Shown here piece after piece: positions 23,273 through 34,700 of a stretch of 64,000 bases of DNA. The stretch spans positions 6,798,828 to 6,862,827 of the forward strand of contig NC_049980.1 of the NCBI RefSeq assembly GCF_000003815.2, read 5' to 3'. The notes beneath the pieces are model-generated. The model ran no database searches. It saw only the letters and a program-made list of their open reading frames with translations, and was not told where the DNA came from. This DNA comes from Branchiostoma floridae (lineage: Eukaryota; Chordata; Leptocardii; Amphioxiformes; Branchiostomatidae). Each line of letters starts with the position of its first letter. The first letter of the stretch is position 1. A program made the position numbers and the translations under genes.

Positions 23273-25455
23273 TTACTTCTTGTGTTTCATACTTTTCAAT
23301 ATGGCCTCCTCATGTGCGGGACCCCCCCAGACATCCACAAACTGTTCCGCTTCCCTTTCCAGAGCTTCTTCCACGGGCAGTTCACTCCCAGCCACCACCA
23401 CGTTCTTCAACGCCCTCACCACTTCTGTCTTCCCTTTCGTGTACTTCTGTAACCACTCCGCTGTTGCCTCTACTACATCATGTCCTGTTGGAATAATCCA
23501 GTTGGCGAGTCCTATCTCTAGTGCTTCTTCTGGACCGATAGGCCTTCCCGACGACAGTAGGTCTAACGCCCTGGTTCGGCCGACGAGCCTAGTCAGCCTA
23601 GTGCCACCCCCCCATCCAGGAACAACCCCCATAAGAGCATGTATAAATCTTATATTAGCCCGCTCAGTCATAACCCTAAAGTCGGTGGCTGTGCAAAGCT
23701 CTGAACCCCCTCCTATCGCATGTCCGTCTATGGCTGCAACGCTTATCAGAGGAAGTCTGTGTAGCTCGGTCAGTGTTTTGTGCATGAAGGCACACATCTC
23801 TTGGCCCTGCTTGCTGTCGAGCATGTTGCGCACCATGTTTAGGTCGGCGCCGGGGCAGAATGTATGTCCCTTCCCGTGGACGATCAACGCTTTTCCATTC
23901 CTCCAGTCCTTGAGGTCGTTGACGATGTTAGCAAGTTGAAGCATCATGTTACCTAAAAAAAAGAAAGGAACAATCTGAACATGTTTCTCGCCTTGTTGAG
24001 AGATTCATAATCATATTCCACCGATGTTATCCATAAAAAAAAGCCAGTGTGGTTAGAGGGCCTGCATGCAACTATTTTAGTTCACTGTAATTCGTGGGGA
24101 ACGTGACCATCTTATTCATGTGCATGACTTGCAGTGAGGCGACGTTTGAGTTTGAGTAATTGCTTTCCTTGACTTTAGCATGATTTGTCTCTGGGGTTCT
24201 GCATCGTGGGGACCCCCCCCCCCCCTCCCATGCAGACTCTGTAACCACAAGAGGTACGCTTTACCAAATGGAATAGTCTATAGCTCAATATTAGTACACA
24301 GGGAACAAACTTTCAACAAAGACAATCAATTTCTTCTTCCCCAAACATGGTGCCAAGAAATATGACAAATGCCACCAATCTCTCTATGTGTAATACTACA
24401 AGAGTAGGACACAAGGAATTGAGTAACCTCTGTAACTTAACCAAGGAGGTCCTTGCCTTAACCTGGTATTCAGTGCACATGTACTTGTGGCTTGGCTTGT
24501 GCAGGCTCTTTTAGTCTCTACAGGGCAGATGAAGCTCTCTGTCGCCAGAGTAATTGCTTGCACCAAGTCCTGTGGATGGCTGATTTAACTTCTTCCGAAC
24601 AAAATTGTACCAGGTGCAGAAGATTACCCCGGGGCAGAAAGATTCTCTTGTCCCTCCTTGCTTGTCCCGAAGGGAAACTAGCCTCCACTGTAGACTGAAA
24701 TCCAGGTTACAATTACCCCCCACCCCTGCAACGTTCAACAGTGTGGCCTAACCTGTGACAGCATTGAGACGTTCAGGATTGTTGAGAGTCAGGACGGCCA
24801 GCCCTGATGACTCATCTTTAGTCAGGTCTACTGTGCCCCCTCCGACAGTGGTCAGCCATGAGTGTGTGACATCATCAGGTGGAGCGGCAGCACAGGTGGA
24901 AGCACAGGTGTGCAGATGGCATCCACTCAATTTCCTGGTCAGTCTGGGCACCAATATTCTCTGTAAAGAAAAGATAATAAATCAGGGCTCCAACTGTCTC
25001 CAAGCTTTTTACCCTATCCTGCTGGGACAAAAAATTCTACCATTATCTGTTCAAAACACTTCATGACATGAAAGTAATGAAAATGCAATATTCATAGGGG
25101 TAAATGAGAGATAGAATAACAACAAAAAGTAACAACCTGGGTTCTATCAATCCCAAACAATGTGTGGGATGGGAAGAAAACTTGAAGCTGAAGACAACCT
25201 TGTAAAAATATGTATGAAATGGTTTGAAGCACATCAGCAATTGATACACTAGCCAGTGAGTACAACTATGGGGAAAACGTATTTACTTGTATTACTAGTA
25301 CATAGACATTGTTTTTCTCCATGGAATGTATCGCAAGTAAATACGTTTTCTCAGTCACACCGGCTAGCTGACATGTAAGTGCATGGGTATTAAAAAACTT
25401 GACAGGACGTTACCTTAATGGCAGAATAACAAGACATTGCCATTCCTGTAAACAT
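23273..25455 (-). CDS. ECHDC1: Ethylmalonyl-CoA decarboxylase, three exons, 309 aa
   Basis: Exons are 25414-25455, 24753-24960 and 23273-23952; phases close and junctions are GT-AG. The protein is a crotonase-fold enzyme. TLNNPERLNAVTG opens the fold, GHAIGGGSELCTATDFRV carries the oxyanion-hole region, and IRFIHALMGVVPGWGGGTRL and the closing WGGPAHEEAI match ECHDC1, as does the length (vertebrate ECHDC1 about 300 aa). ECHDC1 decarboxylates ethylmalonyl-CoA and methylmalonyl-CoA formed as side products of acetyl-CoA carboxylase (metabolite proofreading). Exon 2 has no in-frame ATG before the conserved part, so the 14-codon first exon (MFTGMAMSCYSAIK) supplies the start. The N-terminus MFTGMAMSCYSAIKRILV is basic and amphipathic-looking, unlike a plain cytosolic start. 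The gene is divergent from RPA2. Confidence 0.92.
24442..24455. repeat. 14-bp perfect palindrome flanked by 7-bp direct repeat
   Basis: CAAGGAGGTCCTTG is flanked by acttaac (24435-24441) and ccttaac (24456-24462). It shares the CAAGGA ends of the palindromes at 37286, 37805 and 38073. It lies in ECHDC1 intron 2. Confidence 0.7.
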
Positions 25456-25783
25456 GTAGGCACCAAATCACGCGTATAATTTCAGGTTTTACATCAACGC
25501 TAATCCCCTCTTTCCTTCCCTGAGATTTTGTGCACCAGTCTGTTGTGGTTTGTGTTGAACAGCAATGTGAGACTAAAAGTGCGAGACCATAGGTCAGTCT
25601 AACTAAGACCTTCGCTGATTGGACAAATTCTTCAGCCCGTCAACCTAACTTTGCTTCTCATTGGTCAGAAATCTTCCCGCCATCTTTCTACTTTCCCCGC
25701 GCTAAAAAATCGGAGCGAGACGAAGCTGTGCGTGTCGTTAATTTGTGCCATTAACTTTAACGCTAACTGACATTCCTGCTGCG
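25456..25783. promoter_or_regulatory. Bidirectional promoter ECHDC1 / RPA2
   Basis: Only 328 bp separate the two divergent start codons. The spacer has two ATTGG (inverted CCAAT) boxes at 25617-25622 and 25659-25664, an E2F-like TTCCCGCC at 25674-25681 overlapping a YY1-like GCCATCTT at 25679-25686, and a second E2F-like TTTCCCCGCGC at 25692-25702. No TATA box is evident. E2F-type sites fit an S-phase gene such as RPA2. The sites are motif matches only. Confidence 0.6.
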
Positions 25784-28700
25784 ATGTGGACACAAGGAGG
25801 TGGTGAGTAGTTTTGTCTACTGTAGCTCTACTGTCCGAATTAATCTTACACTATAGGAATTCTCAAACTTTTTAGGATTTTCGATCTTCTGGTTTAGGGG
25901 GGAGGGGGGCTGTGAGTGTGACGTAAAGGTTCCTCTTGCAAAAAGGTCGAAAGAAAGAAACCAAGAGGCCATGGATAAAGAAGTTTAGCAATAGCAATAA
26001 CGCAGCAGCAATAACAATAACAACAACAACAACAACAACCACAAAAGTACCTGTATCTGTATGAAGGCATAGCAAATCTAGGAAGTTGAGAAAAATACTT
26101 GGTCAAGCCAACCCCAACGTGTTGGGACAAGTGTAAATTTATACGTGACGTATTGCACTGTAAAAATTATGTTGACTACTTGCACACACACCATTTTGAC
26201 ACATCCTTTGATTCTCTCCTAGCCTGAAGATAACCTTTATATAATCTGTGTGATGTTTTGAAAATATAACTTTTTATGACCACATAACAGTTATAGCATT
26301 AACGTTATATTTATCATTTACAGGAACATTACCTTTACTTATAATGACTACAGGTAATGTTGTAATTAAGGGCATTAGATTAGACTAAAAATTGTACTAT
26401 TTGTAGAGCCACAGGCAGAATTTTTACAGGCATGGGTTGCTTGCCCTTCCCTTTTATCAAATGTGCTTTATTAGGCACCTCCTCAAACACGGGACCTCAT
26501 TTTGCGTCCCTTCCAAACAGGGGTGCCTAAGCATTTGCACGAACCCTATGAAATTCGTACGAACGAATATATTATGGGTCAGTCTTTTCACCGGAAAACA
26601 CAGTTAAACACCGGAAAACACATGCAGAAGTGTATAATCTACTGAAATACAGTATGTTTTGATGAGTAAACATGACAGGTCACTATGTTTGCCACAGAAT
26701 AATCTACATATGGCCCTGAANNNNNNNNNNNNNNNNNNNNNNNNNNNNNNNNNNNNNNNNNNNNNNNNNNNNNNNNNNNNNNNNNNNNNNNNNNNNNNNN
26801 NNNNNNNNNNNNNNNNNNNNNNNNNNNNNNNNNNNNNNNNNNNNNNNNNNNNNNNNNNNNNNNNNNNNNNNNNNNNNNNNNNNNNNNNNNNNNNNNNNNN
26901 NNNNNNNNNNNNNNNNNNNNNNNNNNNNNNNNNNNNNNNNNNNNNNNNNNNNNNNNNNNNNNNNNNNNNNNNNNNNNNNNNNNNNNNNNNNNNNNNNNNN
27001 NNNNNNNNNNNNNNNNNNNNNNNNNNNNNNNNNNNNNNNNNNNNNNNNNNNNNNNNNNNNNNNNNNNNNNNNNNNNNNNNNNNNNNNNNNNNNNNNNNNN
27101 NNNNNNNNNNNNNNNNNNNNNNNNNNNNNNNNNNNNNNNNNNNNNNNNNNNNNNNNNNNNNNNNNNNNNNNNNNNNNNNNNNNNNNNNNNNNNNNNNNNN
27201 NNNNNNNNNNNNNNNNNNNNNNNNNNNNNNNNNNNNNNNNNNNNNNNNNNNNNNNNNNNNNNNNNNNNNNNNNNNNNNNNNNNNNNNNNNNNNNNNNNNN
27301 NNNNNNNNNNNNNNNNNNNNNNNNNNNNNNNNNNNNNNNNNNNNNNNNNNNNNNNNNNNNNNNNNNNNNNNNNNNNNNNNNNNNNNNNNNNNNNNNNNNN
27401 NNNNNNNNNNNNNNNNNNNNNNNNNNNNNNNNNNNNNNNNNNNNNNNNNNNNNNNNNNNNNNNNNNNNNNNNNNNNNNNNNNNNNNNNNNNNNNNNNNNN
27501 NNNNNNNNNNNNNNNNNNNNNNNNNNNNNNNNNNNNNNNNNNNNNNNNNNNNNNNNNNNNNNNNNNNNNNNNNNNNNNNNNNACTTCTTCATGTGTTTTC
27601 CGGTGTTTACTGTGTTTTCCGGTAAAAAGACTGACCGATATATTATCACTATGTGAAAAGGCACGAATATTATGAAATTCGCACGAATCACTATGCAAAA
27701 ACGCACGAATATTATGAAATTCGCACGAATCACTATGTGATTTATATGAACCTTATGAGATTTGTACGATCCTTATGCGAAATTGCGCAACCACTGCCGG
27801 GGTCACGTGACAGACGGAGCGGGATTTTGAAGATGGCGGCTTCGATCGGCTGCGACGGAAAATACGATGTAACACGCCGAAATCAAGCAAAACAGTAGCT
27901 CACAGGCTATCAAATACATCTTTGCAACGGTAAATGTCCATTCCATGCCTTAAAATATAAATATCACGGGTAGAAACGCTCAAAATGATGCCTCCTCCTG
28001 GCCGCCGTTTTTGCATAAGGATCGTGCAAATCTCATAAGGTTCGTGTGAATCACATAGTGATTCGTGCGAATTTCATAATATTCGTGCGTTTTTGCATAG
28101 TGATTCGTGCGAATTTCATAATATTCGTGCGTTTTCGCATAGTGATTCGTGTGTATCACATGATATTCGTACAAATTTCATAGGGTTCGTGCAAATGCTT
28201 AGACACCCCTGCCAAAAGAGAGGTGCAGCCCCAATGGAGAAACCCTACCCAGGATTTGAACCGGAATCAACTATCTGGAACCAGACATTCCCCCACATAA
28301 GTGATAGAGGAAATGAAAAAAGAAACTTTTTTTTGGTGGTCTAGCTTATTTCTCAAAATGAGCATACATATGTACTTGTGTGTCTGTACAGGTGGTTTTG
28401 GAGATGGAGGATTTGGTAACCAGGGAGGCGGTTACCTGAACTCCCCTGGACCCAACCAAGGCGGCTTCGATTCCCCCGCAGCATCCTCGCAGGACAGAAA
28501 GACCTCGGTGAGACTAGGATGTTCTCATTGTTATAGGATACTGTAAATCTTGAAATGTTTGCAGTGGTTTTATTTTTGCGATGATCTCTCCATCAAGAAA
28601 ACATAACTAAATGGCTCTGCAAATGTTTCCATTGTAGCAGACTAATACTGAGCAAAGGGACCATTTTTAATGCTGTGGAAATAGTAATGCTCTTTAGTTT

Positions 28701-31700
28701 GAGTAAGAGCACAGCCAGTAGTTTTCCACAATAATGTACATGTAGTAGTACATAAATACTAAAGGGTTTGCAGAGCATTGAGGCATTGCTGCATTCCAAA
28801 TTAGATTTGTTAGCCCTTACTTTATGATGAGGTATCTTGCAAAACGTACAAGTATGACTAAAAAGACAACAGAAGTGTAAAGGGTTTGTAGGTTTGTTGC
28901 TTACCAATGAAATTTGTTGGTTGCTTTTTCAAATCACTCCACCGCAGCAACAACGCGAAAGTGCCACAGCTTCATTGAGATGCCTCCTTTAGTCTGATGT
29001 CTTACGTTTTCTTGTCATCATAGTGTCCAACCTAAGTATGATTAAAACTGCTTATTATCGTCAAAAATACTTCCCATTCATAAGTATTTATTGTTGTCTC
29101 CAGAGGAGAGCCCAGAACCTGTTGCCATGCACCATCTCACACCTTCTACAAGCTCAGCAGATGGAGGATTCCTTCAGACTGGGGGACACTGATATCAATC
29201 AGGTAACATCTTTCTTGTCAAATTTTATTCTGAAATTTTATACCACCAAACAAAAACCTATGTTGTGCATGTAAGAATTGACAGTTTGACACAGAAGCTA
29301 TTTAAGACATTTTGTGCTTCCTTTTTTTCCCCAGTTTGTGCCCAGAGAAGCGGTTGGTTCAATGGTTCAATCGTCCAATCCTTCAACCGTTCAACCGTTG
29401 GATCGATCAATTTAACCAAACTCTTCTTATAGCCCTTCTGTACGCACGATTACGCAATCAGCTTGCCTGGCATACGCGCTTGCAGCCGTGGTTCGTGGGT
29501 TCGAACCCCACTTGTAACAATTTTTTTTCTTTGTTAGACAAATTTCATGTAATGTTTTTTTAATAGAAGACAGACCAATTCAGTAATTCGATGTTTAAAA
29601 ACTCTTTTTTCATGTGATTTTGTTTAACATCCAGGCTTTAGTCCAAAATACGCATCAGCCAGCTTTTTTCAGAAGCTTTCTTGTTTGTATTGCATACCCT
29701 TAAATTGCCTCATGTTATAACATACCATGTTTGTAAGATTCAAGCTGGACAGATTTATTTGATTCACTTATGCCAGGAAGGACCTATGATAAGTTGATAA
29801 GTGTGACAGGTTGTTCTATGTGCTAGAGGTGTTGCTTTCCTCAAACACGGCCAAAATTTAACGTCCTATTCGAGAACATTCCAGCTGCAGCTACGAGGGT
29901 GCTTCAAAAAGTAATGTCACTAGTTTTATAACAGGCTCATTTGTTCATCGAATGAGTTGAAATTTAGCACAAAGGTAAAGGCACATATCTTCTTGAGATT
30001 GAGATATCTCACTTTGTTGTTCACATTTTCATAAGTGACTGAGTTCAAGATGACTACACCCTTGTTATCCCGTCGAAAGAAATTAGAGGTTCAATTGATA
30101 TGCAATTAATAATGTCCCTGCCTTATTTGTAGCTATCGTATGAAACTGAAACTGCACATGTATCAAGTTTCATTTCTCCATGAGGCACATGCCAATTTTC
30201 ACATTTGAAATCCAATCATGTTTTCTTTTTTCGTTCCTTGGGTGAAGTGAGGTATGGCCCGGTCATCAGTGCCATTAACCAGGGGTAGGCTGATTAAGTT
30301 TCCAAAGTGGACTTTTTAATAAACTGAAAGAAATCAAACTTTGCACACTTCTTGGTCTTGAAACAGCCAATAACTGTGCCAAGTTTCGTATCTTTTGATT
30401 AGTGGAAAAGCAGTCTACAAAACATTTGATAAATAAATCACGTATTTGGCTATTAATCAAACTGCCTGTAATATAGTAACTCGCTCCATTCTAGCAGCTG
30501 TAAAAGATGAACCATTGGGACTTCAGAAATGAAATTTGGCATGTGACCTATAAAGACATTAGTTATTGTACAGGTGAAATTCGGCTTCCTACAGTAGTTA
30601 TAAGAGGGTCAGAACTAGAGGAACTGATCTTCTGACAAGTTTCCAGGGGTGAGGTCCTCTTGAATCAACTTAATTGCTTATAAAAATCTTAACAACAAAT
30701 TGGGATGTTTTAATCTAAAGAGGATGTATGCATTTATCTTTGTGCCAAATTTCAACTCATTCTATGAAAAAATGAGCCTGTTATAAAACTAGTGACATTA
30801 CTTTTTGAAGCACCCTCGTAGATACTGATTTTTAACTGAGTGAAGTAAGGGAAGTTGTGTTAAGTTCCTTTCCCAAGGGAACAACGTTAATGGAGCATGT
30901 CAGGAGATTCAAACCCAGGACCTCTAAAGTCTGAACCAAGTAACCCTCGAAAAACGACTTAGTCAGAAGATGTATCAAGGTTAAATATAGGTAAAAAAAC
31001 GAAGTACCACGCTAGTATTACACCACACCGATGCCACCTGGTTCTTGGTTTCAATTGAAGAAAGGTATGGTTTCTACCAGTTTGTCTATGTCTACATAGT
31101 ATGTCAACTTCATAACAGCATTTATTTGATAGCGTATTTGTGTTGAACACACAGGTGACCGTTGTTGGGGTTGTCCGTAATGCCCAAAGGGCTCCCACCA
31201 ACATCCTGTACAAGATTGACGACATGACGGGGCCTCCTATGGACGTCAGACAGTGGTTGGACAACGATGTGAGTAGTACAGCATGAAAGCTCATCTGTGT
31301 TGATAGAATACATATTGAAGTTTTTGAACTGTCATACAACACAAATTATTCTCACCTCGAATTTTCAGTCGCACCTACGTCAACCTTCTTCAGGAGTGAT
31401 GATTCAGTTACTCTGATCACGTGATTTGGAGACACGTGATTCGAGTAACGAATCATTAATGCCTGGCAGGCGATATCGGCCCCCGTCTTTGTTCAGTGTC
31501 GGCTGGTGTGCTCTTATGTAGATGGCCTCCTTTACCCCCCTCGCGAAGTTATCCGGTTCAGTATCCAATATTTGTGAGGTGAGAATAATTTGTGTTGTAT
31601 GACAGTTGAAAAACTTCAATATGTGAGTACCGGTAGTACAGTTGTGCCAGTTGTTCATATGACATGTCTTTTAAAGTCACATAGATTAGCATAGAGCATA

Positions 31701-34700
31701 TATTAAATCTGCTAGATCTAAAAATCTTCCTGATGAAATCTAAGTGGTAAGGAAAGTTGAACAGATGTCGAAACATACAAAGTATGGTTTGTGGAACAAT
31801 ACATTCTTCAATTTTGGTCTTTCACATCTTTGACTTTAGTATTCTATGACATAGTATCCGTTCTACTTTAAGTTACGGCATCTATTTACATGTTTTTTTG
31901 CAATTTACCGTATGATTGAAAACGTTTTTCTCTGGAAACAGATGAAATTGATTTGCATGGATGTCATCCATATAAATTATAATCAAATCAACATGGCCGT
32001 ATTACATATTGAGTAATGCTATGTGAGCAAGCTTTCAACAGCACCGCAGCAAACGTTCAAGGATCTAAAAATACTCTTTGGTACATTAGGCCACAGCAAG
32101 TAAATTTTATGGATGACATCCTCTGCAGACTGCAAAAATAGTGCGATAGGGCGGAAAAAAAAACAAGATGGGTGAAAAAAAACAAGATGGCTACATTTTC
32201 AAAAATAGGCACCATAAAGTTGTGATGACTGTTGTAAAAAGAATTAAAGGGACAAAGCATGGTATCAGAGCCAACAATGCATTCATTCCTGTATCTAAGA
32301 CATGTACTGGTGTGGTAAAAGTGATACTAGTGTGGTAGACTGGCATCACCAACAAAGTTGGTAACCACTGTCATAGCTTCCACATTGGTGTCACACAACG
32401 ACAGTCCTGGGTATCTTGCAAGTGTCACTTCTACAAGTACAATTATTAGGCTACAAAATATATTTATGCTAATTTTGGTACTTTATCGTCATGTTGACCA
32501 TCCCTGCAGAAGAAAAAATTCTTGTTTTTTTTTCTGAAATCTGACAGGCGAAAATTAATGCGCGCGTTTATGTCATCCATAAAATTTACTTGCTGTGGCC
32601 TTACAGGATAACATTGCAGAAGAGGAGCAGGACCAACTCTTCCCGGTCAACAGTTACATCCGAGCCACAGGTCACCTGAGGGCCTTCCAGGGCAAGAAGA
32701 GCCTGGTGGCCTTCAAGATCGCGCCCGTCACCGACTTTAACGAACTCACCATGCACATCCTGGAGGTCGTGCAGGCACACATGATGTTAGAAAAGGGATC
32801 GGTGAGTATGACAGGCTTTAATACATGTTGTGAAAGTAAAATGTGGAAAGTTTTGGTTTTGGAGTAGAGTAGCCTTGCCATCTGGTGGTCCTAAGATACT
32901 TCCTTGTGGTACGCTTGTCTGTATGTGGACCCAAGGGCATGCATGTTTGAATGTATGTAAATTTATGTACATTTATAGTTTATATGTCTGTACAAATACC
33001 CAGTAAGGCAGCTGAAAATCTGATGTTGAAATGTGATTTCAAAACATACTGTGAAAGACCATATCAATAGAAGTTAAAGTTATATCAGTTGTGACATGGA
33101 AACAATTTGCATCATGGATTACTGGGTGAATTTATGGTATCCTACTCAGAAATGGACCTGTGGATAGTTTCTCTGTGGTAACATACTGATCTGATAATAC
33201 AGTAGTTCAGGGTTGTAGCCAGCACCCGTCCTTCCATCCTTTGACAGAATTTTGCAGCTGGGGACAGAAAAAAATGTTGCCCATTCCGTCCTCTGTGACT
33301 GACAAAAATCGATAATGTAAAGATATAAAAAACCAGCCAAATTTACCAGCCAAATTTACACCTCAAAATGTAGGAAATAGCATTTCAGAGGGTCTAGATT
33401 TTAAAATTTTCCAGTGGAGCAGGTCTCCAGACCCTCGTAGGAACATTGTGCCTTGGATGCTCCATACAATTCAAAATAGAGGAGACGGAAAAGGATTTCA
33501 GGCTGGCTACAACCTTGCAGTAGTTGTAAAGCAAACTGTGTAATGGTGGGTTTGTCTTGTTGGACCAGTCCAAAAAAGTGGACCTTAAAAACAATCAGTG
33601 GACCGAATTTTGGACCGAGCAAGGTATGAGCAGATTACATAGGCAGAGGTTTACAAATTTTGGTGCTTATACCTGTTCAAGAAAATAACAAGAGCAAAGT
33701 AGAGTTCATAGTCATTTCTAGTCGAATTTACGGAGTTAGCATGAAGACAGGACTTGGAGTGCCAGTTGAAGTTGGATACTCCACCAAATAAATTCCTTTG
33801 TAGAACATTGGACCATTGTTTTGAGTATCGTCCATTCATAAGTTTCCACACCTGGACATGTTCCTTTGGCACTGAACCGGACCTATACCTGAATTTTTGT
33901 ACCGGTACCCACCCTTGATACCGTGACATGGCCTCACACTTTCCTTATGCTTCCATTATACAGCAGTCCACTGGCGGGATGTCCGCTGGGATGGGAGGGG
34001 GAGGACAGAGACCAAACATGGGTGGTGGGAGACCCATGGGTCAGCAGGGTGGAGTCAACGACCTGGGCCTCAACAATGTGCAGAACCAGGCAAGTAGTTC
34101 TATCTTCCATGTGTGCATGTGGGGCAGAGAAGTAGCAATTACTAACATGTTTAGCCCCACCTGATTGTATAGAGGCTTTTCCTTATTATCCTATATTGTC
34201 TAGTAGAATCATATAATCTTAAACTGTTTACTTAGTAGAATTGTAAGATATATTCTGTATTCTTTCTCTTTTTTTGTTGTAGTTTATAGTTGGCCATACA
34301 AAAGTGACTAATTTTTTGTCGTGTCAATAAAGCTTGATACTAGGTGCTGTGCATGATACATTCAGTGTTGGTCAACAGGAGATAGTGCACCAATGCCACC
34401 TGGCATGATTGGTTGGAACTGCAGGCATCTTGACTGATACTCCTCCCTCCCTCCTCACCCAGGTTCTGACAATGATCCAGAGCAGCCAGGATGAGTCGGG
34501 AGTCAACGTGGCCGTGATTGAACAGCGCCTGCGGGGCATCTCCAGGGATGCAGTCAGGTGGGCAGCTGTTCTTGTGTATGGAAATGCATTCAAGTCTGGA
34601 GGGATTTGATTTTGTGGTGGGGAGAAAATGTAATGTTCACAGTGGCTTTACATACGTTCAAGGTTGAAAGAATGGGGCAGGTGGGCAGAGAGCAGACAAT

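Noticed and set aside
26604-27733. Long frames across the gap
   Set aside because: Made almost entirely of N.
29455-29520. Functional tRNA gene
   Set aside because: The T arm is perfect, but the anticodon arm lacks room and the acceptor strands do not pair.
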